The notes under the pieces are model-generated. The model saw nothing but the letters and a program-made list of their open reading frames with translations. It was not told where the DNA came from and did no database searches. Of a stretch of 64,000 bases of DNA, positions 49,362-57,624 are shown in pieces; within the stretch, counting starts at the first letter, position 1, and each line of letters begins with the position of its first letter. The stretch is from CBDFHJ01 sp965247635. Its GTDB lineage: Bacteria > Chloroflexota > Dehalococcoidia > Lucifugimonadales > Australimonadaceae. The position numbers were made by a program, and so were the translations under genes. The stretch lies in assembly GCA_965247635.1 (NCBI GenBank), contig CBDFHJ010000010.1:372001-436000 (forward strand). Direction: 5' to 3'.

Positions 49362-49837
49362 GGAGGGCTATCCCCTCTCCATTGAGCCGCCTTGCACCCA
49401 GCGCCTTGACACTGGGTATCCTGGGCGGTGTAACAGCCTGCCTCTCTTACGGTTCCGCGGGGTTCGTCGCCAGCCGGTTGGTGGGAGAGGTAGCGCCGGC
49501 GCTGGTGATCGCGAGTTACGAAGTCGTCTTCGCGCTCCTCTACATCGGGACGCTGCGTTACCGTGAGGTACTTCGCATCCGGACCACGTCACCCGCCGCC
49601 ATCCCTTGGATACTGCTCACCGCGGTGGGCCTCAGCAGCGGAGTGGGTTTCTTCTATACCGCGTTGGGCAGGGCGCCCCTGAGCGTGGCCGCGCCCATCG
49701 TGGGCATCGTGCCCCTCGTGTCCTATGCCTTCGTGCTGCTGCTCCTGCGTGGTGAAGAGCGCATCACTCGCCGCGTTTTGGTGGGCGCCATGCTCGTAGT
49801 CGGAGGCGTGGTCCTTGTCGGACTGGACAACAGCTAG
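49358..49837 (+). CDS. EamA-type half transporter, C-terminal part
   Basis: A 159-residue membrane protein with five hydrophobic segments after a 15-residue basic start (RRAIPSPLSRLAPS). APLSVAAPIVGIVPLVSYAFVL and the preceding GLSSGVGFFYTALGRA are typical for the second half of an EamA/DMT transporter. Coupled to the first half by ATGA overlap. Together they make a ten-helix unit, split into two chains; this could be a true two-gene transporter or a historical frameshift. Ends 16 bases before the purL start codon. Confidence 0.8.
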   Translation: MRRAIPSPLSRLAPSALTLGILGGVTACLSYGSAGFVASRLVGEVAPALVIASYEVVFALLYIGTLRYREVLRIRTTSPAAIPWILLTAVGLSSGVGFFYTALGRAPLSVAAPIVGIVPLVSYAFVLLLLRGEERITRRVLVGAMLVVGGVVLVGLDNS

Positions 49838-49853
49838 CCAGGAGGTAAACCGG

Positions 49854-52064
49854 GTGCCCGTCTCCCAGAAAACGCTCGATGAGATAGCCCTGACCAAGGA
49901 GGAGTACGACCTCATCGTTCAACGGCTGGAGCGCGAGCCCACGCCCGTGGAGCTGGGCATGTTCGGCGCCCTGTGGAGCGAGCACTGCGGCTACAAGCAC
50001 TCCAAGCCGCTCCTGGGCCTCTTTCCCACGACGGGCGACCTGGTGCAGGTGGCCGCCGGCGAGGAGAACGCCGGCGTGGTGGACATCGGCGACGGCCTGT
50101 GGGTGGTGTTCAAGGTGGAATCGCACAACCACCCGTCGGCCGTGGAGCCGTTCCAGGGCGCGGCCACCGGCGTCGGCGGCATCATCCGCGACATCCTGGC
50201 CATGGGAGCTCGGCCCATCGCCCTGCTCAACTCCCTGCGGTTCGGACCGCTCAGCGAGCCTCGAAACAGGTACCTGTTCGACGGAGTCGTGGCCGGCATC
50301 TCCGCCTACGGCAACTGTGTCGGCATCCCCGACGTCGGCGGTGAGATCGCCTTTGCGGACAGCTACAGCGGCAACCCCTTGGTCAACGCCATGTGCATAG
50401 GCTTACTCGCCCAGGGCGAACTGGTGCGGGCCGCCGCCGTTACCCCCGGCAACGCGCTGATGCTGGTAGGCGCCGCCACCGGACGCGATGGGATCCACGG
50501 CGCTTCAGGCCTCGCCTCCCGGACCTTCGAGGAGGAGCGAGAGATGCGGCCCACGGTACAGGTGGGAGATCCGTTCCTGGAGAAGGTGCTGGTGGAAGCG
50601 TGTCTGGAAGCCTCTCGCAGTGGACACTTGGAGGGGATGCAGGACCTGGGTGCCGCTGGCCTCACCAGCTCCGCCGTGGAGTGCGCCAGCCGAGGCGGCT
50701 CCGGTATCTGGCTGGACGTGGCGTTAGTGCCCAGACGTGAAGCGTCGATGACCCCCTACGAGGTGGTGCTCTCCGAGTCCCAGGAGCGGATGCTCCTCGT
50801 GGTGAAGAAGGGACACGAGGCGGACCTGCGGCGTCTCTTTGAAAAGTGGGACCTTCCACTCGTGGCCATCGGTGAAGTGACCAGCGACCGCATGGCCCAG
50901 GTCTACGACGGCCCCGAGCTGGTGGCCAACGCACCCGTGCCGACCTTGGTCGAGGCCCCTCAATACCGGCCGCCGGCAGCGCGGCCCGCCTACCTCGCGG
51001 GGTTGCACGCCACTCCCATGCCGGAGCCACCCCCTCCGCGAGAGGCAGGCGCACTGCTCACGATGCTCCTTGCATCACCCAACATCGCCAGCAAGCGCTC
51101 CGTCTACCGGCAGTACGACCACGAGGTGCAGACCAACACGGTGGTGAAGCCGGGCCAGGCAGACGCGGCGGTCCTGCGCCTGCGGGGCAGCAGGAAGGGC
51201 CTCGCGGTAAGCATCGACGGCAACGGTCGTTACGCCTACCTGGAGCCGTACGCAGGCGGCGCCCTGGCGGTGGCTGAGGCGTGCCGCAACGTGGCTTGCA
51301 CCGGCGCAAAGCCGCTTGCCATCACCGACTGCCTGAACTTTGGCGATCCGGAGAAACCCGAGGTCTACTACCAGCTCGAACAGTGTATCCAGGGCATGGC
51401 CGACGCCTGCAAGGCCCTCGGCGTCCCCGTGGTGAGCGGCAACGTGAGCTTGTATAACGAGACCCACGGCCAAGCAGTCTACCCGACTCCGGTGGTCGGC
51501 GCGGTGGGTGTGCTGGCCGACGTCCGGCGTCACGTAACGGCAGGGTTCCGCTCGGAAGGCCACATCGCCTTGCTGTTGGGCGTTGGCGAGATTGCAGGTG
51601 ACGCCCAAGCCTTAGCCGGCAGTGAGTACCTGTCGCATGTCCACGGCCTGGTAGCGGGCCAGCCGCGGATCGACCTTGGGCCGGAGGCCCGGCTCCAAGC
51701 GGCGTTGGTATCGCTGATCGAAGCGGGACTGGTGGAATCGGCCCACGATTGCTCCGACGGTGGGCTGGCGGTAGCCCTTGCCGAGTGCTGCATGCTAAGC
51801 GGCATTGGATTTCGGTGGGAGGCCCCGGCCCTAGGACGGTGGGACGCCGCCCTTTTCGGCGAGGCGCCATCTCGAGCAGTGGTCTCCGTGGCCCCGGAGA
51901 GAGTGAGCGAAGTGGCCCAGCATGTGAATGCGGCGGGGGTACGATTCGCGCGCTTGGGCACGGTGGAGGGCGACCGTTTGGTGCTGCCGGGCCTGCTCGA
52001 CGAGGCGGTGTCGGCCCTGGCCGAAGCCTACGAAGGGGGAGTGGAGAGGGCAGCGCGCGGCTAA
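49854..52064 (+). CDS. purL: Phosphoribosylformylglycinamidine synthase II
   Basis: A 736-residue ATP-dependent synthetase of purine synthesis, small PurL type that needs separate PurQ and PurS. The N-terminal substrate motif WSEHCGYKHSK is near residue 40-50, VVFKVESHNHPSAVEP near 82-97, and the second half begins near 400. Complete. I start at GTG 49854, eight bases after AGGAGG; a longer frame to 49815 would overlap the transporter gene and lacks support. Third gene after purQ in the same direction. Confidence 0.95.
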   Translation: MPVSQKTLDEIALTKEEYDLIVQRLEREPTPVELGMFGALWSEHCGYKHSKPLLGLFPTTGDLVQVAAGEENAGVVDIGDGLWVVFKVESHNHPSAVEPFQGAATGVGGIIRDILAMGARPIALLNSLRFGPLSEPRNRYLFDGVVAGISAYGNCVGIPDVGGEIAFADSYSGNPLVNAMCIGLLAQGELVRAAAVTPGNALMLVGAATGRDGIHGASGLASRTFEEEREMRPTVQVGDPFLEKVLVEACLEASRSGHLEGMQDLGAAGLTSSAVECASRGGSGIWLDVALVPRREASMTPYEVVLSESQERMLLVVKKGHEADLRRLFEKWDLPLVAIGEVTSDRMAQVYDGPELVANAPVPTLVEAPQYRPPAARPAYLAGLHATPMPEPPPPREAGALLTMLLASPNIASKRSVYRQYDHEVQTNTVVKPGQADAAVLRLRGSRKGLAVSIDGNGRYAYLEPYAGGALAVAEACRNVACTGAKPLAITDCLNFGDPEKPEVYYQLEQCIQGMADACKALGVPVVSGNVSLYNETHGQAVYPTPVVGAVGVLADVRRHVTAGFRSEGHIALLLGVGEIAGDAQALAGSEYLSHVHGLVAGQPRIDLGPEARLQAALVSLIEAGLVESAHDCSDGGLAVALAECCMLSGIGFRWEAPALGRWDAALFGEAPSRAVVSVAPERVSEVAQHVNAAGVRFARLGTVEGDRLVLPGLLDEAVSALAEAYEGGVERAARG

Positions 52065-52089
52065 GCCTCACCACGGCGGTATCGCTTCA

Positions 52090-52117
52090 CGTTTCCTGGG
52101 CCGTGGCCCAGGAAACG
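52090..52117 (+). terminator. Hairpin after purL
   Basis: CGTTTCCTGGGCC and GGCCCAGGAAACG are perfectly complementary, separated by two bases, 25 bases after the purL stop codon. No T-run follows. The rest of the 271-base gap to rplI contains TTGACA at 52221 and TACAAT at 52268, too far apart for a standard promoter. Confidence 0.55.
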
Positions 52118-52335
52118 ATAGCTCGAAAAGTGCCCCGAAAATTCCAGGCCGGCCCTCTTGCTACCCCCAAAGCCACCCATGGGATAATTCGGCACGGCGC
52201 GGCTCCCTGACAGTGGCTGCTTGACATGGGAGCTACTTGTGACCCCACAGTTATCCTAGAAAGCCGTTACAATCGAGGTGGCGGCCCCACGCCCTCGAGG
52301 GCAAGGCCGACTATTTCGTTTGAGGATACGTAGCT

Positions 52336-53088
52336 ATGCGAGTCATTTTCCTAGAGGACGTTCCCGGCACTGCTGACGCCGGGGAGGTGAGAGAAGTCAA
52401 GAACGGGTTCGCCCGCAACTACCTGATGCCTCGAAAGCTGGCAGCCCCCGCCACGCCGGGCCAGCTCCAGCGCATTAACACCATCCAGAAGGATGCCGAG
52501 CAGAAGCGGCTGAAGCTGTCGGACGACGCCAAGGTCGTTGCCGAGGCCCTGGACGGCCAAGAGATCACCATCGAAGCACGGGTAGGCCCTACCGGCCGGC
52601 TCTTCGGCGCCGTCACGAGCCGGCACATCGCCGACGAGCTGAACAAGCTAACGGAAGGCAGCTTGGACCATCGAAACGTCCTTCTGGGTGCGACCATCCA
52701 CGACCCAGGGGAGTACGACGTGCCCGTGCGCTTGTACCGGGAGGTGACCTCCCAGATCAAGGTGCACGTCGTGCCGGAGGGCTACGTCGAGCAGCAAGCC
52801 GCCCTCGCCGACGCCGGTGCGGAGGCCCCTGAGCCGTCCGCTGAGCTAGCCCCGGTGGAGGAAGCAGCTTCCGAGGAAGACAGTAGCGAATTGGCCTCCG
52901 AGGACACAGCAGCAGGCGAGGAAGAGGACACGCCAGAGGCATCCGCGGTAGAAGAAACGGCCGAGGACACGGCTGAGCCGTCCGCTGAGCTAGCCCCGGT
53001 AGGGGAAGCACCTTCCGAGGAAGACAGCGGCGAACCGGCCTCCGAGGACACAGCAGCAGACGAGGACAAAGACAAGGACAAGGAGTAA
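52336..53088 (+). CDS. rplI: 50S ribosomal protein L9 with an acidic repeat tail
   Basis: A 250-residue protein. Residues 1-150 are a normal L9: MRVIFLEDVPGTADAGEVRE and VKNGFARNYLMPRKLA at the N-terminus, GRLFGAVTSRHIADEL in the C-terminal domain. Ordinary L9 ends near 150; here about 90 residues rich in Glu, Ala, Ser and Pro follow, including two near-identical 30-residue repeats at 166-195 and 214-243 and a final DKDKDKE. The tail should be disordered. First gene of the rplI-dnaB-dnaD block, a pairing (rplI-dnaB) that is widely conserved. Confidence 0.94.
   Translation: MRVIFLEDVPGTADAGEVREVKNGFARNYLMPRKLAAPATPGQLQRINTIQKDAEQKRLKLSDDAKVVAEALDGQEITIEARVGPTGRLFGAVTSRHIADELNKLTEGSLDHRNVLLGATIHDPGEYDVPVRLYREVTSQIKVHVVPEGYVEQQAALADAGAEAPEPSAELAPVEEAASEEDSSELASEDTAAGEEEDTPEASAVEETAEDTAEPSAELAPVGEAPSEEDSGEPASEDTAADEDKDKDKE
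52831..53064 (+). repeat. In-frame direct repeat in the L9 tail
   Basis: The stretch starting GAGCCGTCCGCTGAGCTAGC at 52831-52920 recurs at 52975-53064, 144 bases later, with only a few changes. It encodes the duplicated EPSAELAPV...SEDTAA block, so the tail grew by a recent tandem duplication. Confidence 0.9.
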
Positions 53089-53096
53089 CCCCCAAG

Positions 53097-54461
53097 GTGT
53101 ACGCGGAGAAGCTCCCCCCCCATGACGTAGAGGCAGAGGAAGCCGTCATCGGCTCTCTGCTTATTGACGGTGAGACCATCAACCGGGTAGCCGCCGTCCT
53201 GAAGCCCGAGGACTTCTTCCGAGAGCGCAACCGCTGGTGCTTTGACGCGTGCAAGGCGCTCTACGAACGCGGCGACGCCATCAACCAGGTCTCCGTGGCC
53301 CACGAGCTCAGCATCCGGGAACGGCTGGACGACGTGGGCGGAGCCTCGTACCTGAGCCACCTTGTGGCCACGGTGCCCACGTCGGTCCATGCGGAGCACT
53401 ACGCGCGTATCGTGAACCGCTCCGCCACCATGCGCCGGCTCATCCAGGCTGCTGGAGATATCGCCACCATCGGCTACGGTGGCTCGGCCGACGTGGACGC
53501 CGCCATCGCCCAGGCGGAAGACCTGATCTACCGCATCCGCAGCGGCCACGCAGTGCGTGACTTCGTCACCATCCGAGAGGTGCTGGACCAGTATCTGGAA
53601 GAGTCGACGGCCATGGGTGGGCCGCTGGAGCACGGCGTCGCGCCCATCCCCAGCGGGTTCACGGATATCGACCGGCTGCTTGGTGGCCTCCAGCGGGGCG
53701 ACCTCCTCATCCTGGCGTCGAGGCCGGGGCTGGGTAAGTCCACGCTGGCCATGAATATCGCTCGCAACGCCGCGGAGCACGGCGCCGTCGTAGCCGCGTT
53801 CAGCCTGGAGATGAGCCGGGAGCAGCTGGCCCTGCGGCTGCTCTCCGCCGAGGCGGAAGTGGATAACCACCGCCTTCGCCTGGGGCTGTATACCGAACGG
53901 GAGGGCGACCGCATTATGTCCGGGATAGGCGCCCTCTCCGACCTGCCCATCTACGTCGATGACACGCCCATGCAAACGGTCATGGACATGCGAAGCAAGG
54001 TGCGGCGTCTGTTCACGGAGCGGGGCACCGATCTCATCATCGTTGACTACCTCCAGCTCATCCGCGGCCCCAGCGACCGCACCGAGAACCGAGTCCTGGA
54101 GCTGGGAGAGATTACCCGCTCCTTGAAGGGCATCGCCCGGGAGTTGAACGCGCCGGTGATAGCGTTGTCCCAGCTCAGCCGGTACATCGAACGCCGTCCC
54201 GACCACCATCCGCAGCTGGCGGACCTGCGGGAGTCGGGAAGCATCGAGCAGGACGCCGACGTCGTGGTCTTTATCCACCGCGAGGACAGATACCAGACCC
54301 AGGAGGAGTGGGCGCGGGTGCATGCCGGCGAGCCCTACCCGGAGAACATCGCTGAGCTGGTGGTGGCCAAGCATCGCCACGGCCCCCTGGACAGCGTAAA
54401 CCTCTACTTCCGGGGCAATCTGGCCCGGTTCGAAAACCTGGATACCCGAGCCCGGGTCTAG
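53097..54461 (+). CDS. dnaB: Replicative DNA helicase
   Basis: A 454-residue hexameric 5'-3' helicase that unwinds the replication fork. The N-terminal domain (about 1-150) begins PPHDVEAEEAVIGSLLID; the RecA-like motor has Walker A SRPGLGKSTLA near 207-217, the Walker B region LIIVDYLQLI near 320-329 and the DLRESGSIEQDAD motif near 378-390. Complete, no intein. GTG start eight bases after the rplI stop codon. Followed by dnaD and a DnaC-like gene, so loader and helicase are encoded together. Confidence 0.97.
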   Translation: MYAEKLPPHDVEAEEAVIGSLLIDGETINRVAAVLKPEDFFRERNRWCFDACKALYERGDAINQVSVAHELSIRERLDDVGGASYLSHLVATVPTSVHAEHYARIVNRSATMRRLIQAAGDIATIGYGGSADVDAAIAQAEDLIYRIRSGHAVRDFVTIREVLDQYLEESTAMGGPLEHGVAPIPSGFTDIDRLLGGLQRGDLLILASRPGLGKSTLAMNIARNAAEHGAVVAAFSLEMSREQLALRLLSAEAEVDNHRLRLGLYTEREGDRIMSGIGALSDLPIYVDDTPMQTVMDMRSKVRRLFTERGTDLIIVDYLQLIRGPSDRTENRVLELGEITRSLKGIARELNAPVIALSQLSRYIERRPDHHPQLADLRESGSIEQDADVVVFIHREDRYQTQEEWARVHAGEPYPENIAELVVAKHRHGPLDSVNLYFRGNLARFENLDTRARV

Positions 54462-54467
54462 TGTCCC

Positions 54468-55184
54468 ATGACGAGCTTCCCTGGATTTTCCCCTGGCACC
54501 CGCTCCGTCCCCGTTCCCAGCCCGCTGCTGGGCCCCCTGCTGGAGGAGATCACCGATGTAGCGGAGCTGAAGTGCACCCTTAGGTTCCTCTGGCACCTGG
54601 CGCAGCGGCGGGGACAGCCCCGCGCCGTGCCAGCATCGATACTCTTGAACGACGAAGTCCTCCTGGCTTCCCTGGGCTCCGGCGTGGCCATCAGCCAAGG
54701 GTTTCGCGCCGCCGTCGAGCGAGGAACGCTGCTCACAACCTCCATCGCAATCACACCGGGCGCCAGCCGTGAGCCGTCCTACTTGCTGCACACGCCCGAA
54801 AACCGGCGGTTGGCCGACTCCGACAAGTCGGGGCCTCAGCACGACGGTCCGCTGCCACAGACGGAGCCTCCGGATGACAGCCGGCCCAACATCTTTGTGC
54901 TGTACGAGGAGAATGTCGGTACGCTAACCCCCATGGTGGCCGACGAGTTACGGGACGCTGAGACGGTCTACCCGTGGGTGTGGATCAAGGACGCCTTTCG
55001 AGAGGCCGTGAACAGCAACAAGCGGAGCTGGCGCTATATTTTCCGCATTCTGGAGCGATGGTCCACAGAAGGTCGTGGTCATGGAGCAGATGGAGAGCCT
55101 GGGCGCGATACTAAGGCGCTTACAGCAGCAGAATACCTTCAGCGATACGGGCTACCTGGCGGGCGTCGAGACCGCGGGGAGTGA
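54468..55184 (+). CDS. dnaD: DnaD-domain replication initiation protein
   Basis: A 238-residue protein whose C-terminal region, about 142-205, is a DnaD domain: NIFVLYEENVGTLTPMVADE, YPWVWIKDAFREAV and NSNKRSWRYIFRILERW. The N-terminal 125 residues (with FLWHLAQRRGQPRAVP) are probably the winged-helix part, joined by a low-complexity linker. In Bacillus, DnaD helps load DnaB during initiation and restart; the gene's place directly after dnaB and before a DnaC-like gene supports the same role. It overlaps the next gene by about 104 bases in another frame; the terminal LTAAEYLQRYG looks genuine. Confidence 0.85.
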   Translation: MTSFPGFSPGTRSVPVPSPLLGPLLEEITDVAELKCTLRFLWHLAQRRGQPRAVPASILLNDEVLLASLGSGVAISQGFRAAVERGTLLTTSIAITPGASREPSYLLHTPENRRLADSDKSGPQHDGPLPQTEPPDDSRPNIFVLYEENVGTLTPMVADELRDAETVYPWVWIKDAFREAVNSNKRSWRYIFRILERWSTEGRGHGADGEPGRDTKALTAAEYLQRYGLPGGRRDRGE

Positions 55185-56505
55185 CCCTGAGACACCGCCC
55201 TGCCCCCTCTGCGGAGGCCGCGGGTGGGTACGACACGATGTGCCCGTGGGCCACGCCGACTTCGGCAAAGCCCTCCCTTGTGAGTGCCAGCAGCAGGCCA
55301 GCGAGGAGCAACGGCTGGAGCGGCTGCGCCGGTTCAGCAACATGGGAATGCTGGCGCACATCACCTTCGCGGCCACGGACCCCGATGGCCGGGTCGAAAC
55401 GGCCGAAGGCCACGCCCGGTTCCAAGCGGCCGTCAAGGCAGCCCAGGCATACGCGGAAGACCCCAATGGATGGTTCATTTTGCTGGGGGCCAGTGGCACC
55501 GGCAAGACCCACCTGGCGGCGACGATCGCCAACCGGTGCATGGAGCATGGCGTCCCTGCGTTCTTCACTTTGGTCCCCGACCTGCTGGACCACCTACGCG
55601 CGGCGTACGGCCCGGACCACGAGACCTCCTACGACGACCTATTCGAGCAGGTGAAGGGCATCCCCCTCTTGGTCCTGGATGACCTCGGAGTCCAGAGCAG
55701 CACCCCGTGGGCGGAGGAAAAACTCTTCCAGGTGCTCAACCACCGTTATGTCAACAGCCTTCCCACCGTCATCACCAGCAACATACCGCTGGAGCAGATG
55801 GACACCCGGCTTCAGAGCAGGCTCACCGACCCGAAGGCGTCTCGCGTTATGGACCTCGGTCTGGGCGGCAGGGAGAGTAGGGCGCGCATCGGGGCCGTGG
55901 AACCGCAGATGCTCAACCAAATGGCCTTCGAGACCTTCGACCCCTCAGGCAAGGCGGCCGCGAAGGGAGAGCGCGAGACGCTCGCAGCGGCGTTCACCGC
56001 CACCAGCTCGTTCGCTCAGGAGCCGCAGGGCTGGTTGGTCCTGCTCGGCGATTCCGGCTGCGGTAAGACCCACCTGGCCGTGGCCGTGGCCGCCAAGCAG
56101 CTCCAGGCAGGGCAGCCCGTCTTTTTTGCCTTCGTCCCGGACCTGCTCGACCACCTGCGCTACACGTTTACCCCTGAGAGCCGGGTGACCTACGACGAGC
56201 TTTTCGAGCAGGTGAAGCAGGCGCCGCTCCTCATTCTGGACGACCTGGGAGGACAGAGCTCCACCGCTTGGGCCAACGAAAAGCTCTATCAGATCATCGT
56301 GCACCGGCACAACGCCAGGCTTCCCACCATCATCACCTCCCGGGGAATCTCCGACAACCCCAAGGACCCCGTCGCCTCGCGCCTCAACGACCCCCGGCTG
56401 GTGACCGTGGTCCCCATCACCGCGCCCGATTACCGTCAGCAGTCGCGGAGGCGGGCCGCTGATGGGCGGGGCGGAAGGCCGGGCCCGTCTCCACGGGACC
56501 AGTAG
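55081..56505 (+). CDS. Tandem double-AAA+ DnaC/DnaI-like helicase loader
   Basis: A 474-residue protein with two successive DnaC-type AAA+ modules. A zinc motif comes first (CPLCGG and CECQ, Cys41, Cys44, Cys67, Cys69). Module 1 has Walker A GASGTGKTHLA at 136-146, Walker B LLVLDDLG near 196-203 and QSRLTD; module 2 has GDSGCGKTHLA at 323-333, LLILDDLG at 383-390 and ASRLND. Both keep the FVPDLLDHLR or LVPDLLDHLR segment, so the second arose by internal duplication. Normal DnaC/DnaI has one module of about 240-310 residues. It should load DnaB, whose gene is two genes upstream. I choose ATG 55081 (GTG 55075 is possible), which overlaps the end of dnaD. Confidence 0.85.
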   Translation: MEQMESLGAILRRLQQQNTFSDTGYLAGVETAGSDPETPPCPLCGGRGWVRHDVPVGHADFGKALPCECQQQASEEQRLERLRRFSNMGMLAHITFAATDPDGRVETAEGHARFQAAVKAAQAYAEDPNGWFILLGASGTGKTHLAATIANRCMEHGVPAFFTLVPDLLDHLRAAYGPDHETSYDDLFEQVKGIPLLVLDDLGVQSSTPWAEEKLFQVLNHRYVNSLPTVITSNIPLEQMDTRLQSRLTDPKASRVMDLGLGGRESRARIGAVEPQMLNQMAFETFDPSGKAAAKGERETLAAAFTATSSFAQEPQGWLVLLGDSGCGKTHLAVAVAAKQLQAGQPVFFAFVPDLLDHLRYTFTPESRVTYDELFEQVKQAPLLILDDLGGQSSTAWANEKLYQIIVHRHNARLPTIITSRGISDNPKDPVASRLNDPRLVTVVPITAPDYRQQSRRRAADGRGGRPGPSPRDQ

Positions 56506-56506
56506 A

Positions 56507-56920
56507 ATGGCCAGCGTCCAGCCCCTTCCCGGCCCCGACGGCTCCCCGTGTGCGTTCTGCGAAATCGTGGCGGCCCGAGTGCCACGGCGAGTCAGGTTCG
56601 AGGACGCCGACCTGCTGGCCTTCGACAACCGGCTGACGTGGGCGCCCGTCATGCTGCTCGTCGTCCCCAAGGAGCACATGACCCAGCAGGAGTTCTGGGA
56701 GTCGGACGTTTTCCCACGCGCCGCCCGGCTGGCCGTCCAGCTAGGCGAAAAGGAGTGCCCCGGTGGGTACCGCATCCTCTCCAACATAGGCGAGGACGCC
56801 CTCCAGACCCAGACCCACGGCCACCTTCACGTCCTAGGCGGCACAGCCCTGGGTTTGTACGTTTCCCGCCGCCTGGCCGTGCTGCCGCCCGACTTCCCCT
56901 ACCGAGACCCGGACAAGTAA
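56507..56920 (+). CDS. HIT family nucleotide-binding protein
   Basis: A 137-residue histidine-triad protein, probably a phosphoramidase or nucleotide hydrolase of the HINT type. The triad is QTHGHLHVLGG (HxHxH, near 105-115), and the CAFCEIVAARVP start with two cysteines is typical of HINT proteins that bind zinc. VVPKEHMTQQEFW lies between. I start at ATG 56507, one base after the previous stop codon; the frame is open further upstream into the AAA+ gene. Its cellular substrate is not known. Confidence 0.88.
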   Translation: MASVQPLPGPDGSPCAFCEIVAARVPRRVRFEDADLLAFDNRLTWAPVMLLVVPKEHMTQQEFWESDVFPRAARLAVQLGEKECPGGYRILSNIGEDALQTQTHGHLHVLGGTALGLYVSRRLAVLPPDFPYRDPDK

Positions 56921-56967
56921 GGGGCGTCCACCGCACCATCGCCGCAAGCAGAAAGAAGGAGGAACCC

Positions 56968-57366
56968 ATGCCGCCACTTCAAGGTTGGAACCCACCTGAG
57001 CTACCGCCGAAGCGAGGCAAGTCGGTCCACGTGGTCAAGGCAGGGAACTTGGTCTATGTCGCGGGGCAGACCGCCGAGGACGTAGATGGAAGCGTCGTCG
57101 GCATCGGTGACCCGGATGCACAGGCCCGCAAGGCATACTCCGGCGTCGCTACAGCCGTCCGAGCCGCCGGTGGCACACCAGACGACATCGTGCACCTGAC
57201 CATGTACGTCACGGACCGGGACCACCTGCCCGCCATTCGAGGCGGCAACGCCCGTCAGGAGGCCCTGGGCGACATCATGACCACCACCACGCTCGTCGTC
57301 GTTTCAGGGCTCGCCCGCCCGGAGTACCTCATCGAGATAGAGGCCATCGCCTACGTGGAGAGCTAG
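56968..57366 (+). CDS. RidA family protein (YjgF/YER057c/UK114)
   Basis: A 132-residue trimeric protein of the family that removes reactive enamine and imine intermediates. VVKAGNLVYVAGQTAED, DIVHLTMYVTDRDHLPAIR and LVVVSGLARPEYLIEIEAIA are present; the catalytic arginine of archetypal RidA is expected in the PEYLIEIEA region, where RPEYL places Arg before. It may be a divergent subgroup. ATG 56968 follows AAGGAGG by five bases; the open frame reaches upstream into the HIT gene and is not credible. Confidence 0.88.
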   Translation: MPPLQGWNPPELPPKRGKSVHVVKAGNLVYVAGQTAEDVDGSVVGIGDPDAQARKAYSGVATAVRAAGGTPDDIVHLTMYVTDRDHLPAIRGGNARQEALGDIMTTTTLVVVSGLARPEYLIEIEAIAYVES

Positions 57367-57394
57367 TCGCAGCTTCCAAGTAGCGCTCCCTATT

Positions 57395-57482
57395 TGTCAT
57401 TCTGAGCCCCGATGCAATCGGGACCAAGAATCTCTCCGGGAAGGGACGGGTACGAGATTTCTCGCTCCACTCGGAATGACAA
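57395..57482 (+). repeat. TGTCATTC-type intergenic repeat, full length
   Basis: From TGTCATTCTGAGCCCCGATG to CTCCACTCGGAATGACA, with inner palindrome CCCGATGCAATCGGG. The two ends are inverted (TGTCATTC and GAATGACA), so the whole unit can fold as one long hairpin. Between ridA and ilvD. Confidence 0.7.
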
Positions 57483-57549
57483 GGGACCGCTCAAGGTAAC
57501 GAACCACGCTCGTGGTCAGCCCTTCGGTTTCGCGCTCCGTCCGGCCGAA

Positions 57550-57579
57550 TTGGTACGAAGCCGGCCGCGGAGCTATAAT
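57550..57579 (+). promoter_or_regulatory. Promoter of ilvD
   Basis: TTGGTA, 18 bases, TATAAT. The transcript would start near 57586, about 40 bases before ATG 57625, which has AGGAG ahead of it. Confidence 0.45.
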
Positions 57580-57624
57580 TTGCTGGCCTCGGCGCCCGCT
57601 CACCCCTTTACCAGGAGCATTGCC

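Noticed and set aside
52221..52273. Promoter for rplI built from TTGACA at 52221 and TACAAT at 52268
   Set aside because: The spacing of about 41 bases is far too long for a sigma-70 promoter.
52782..54842. Very long minus-strand open frame (686 codons) opposite rplI, dnaB and dnaD
   Set aside because: It runs antisense to three clear genes. High GC content makes stop codons rare on the other strand; composition is not protein-like.
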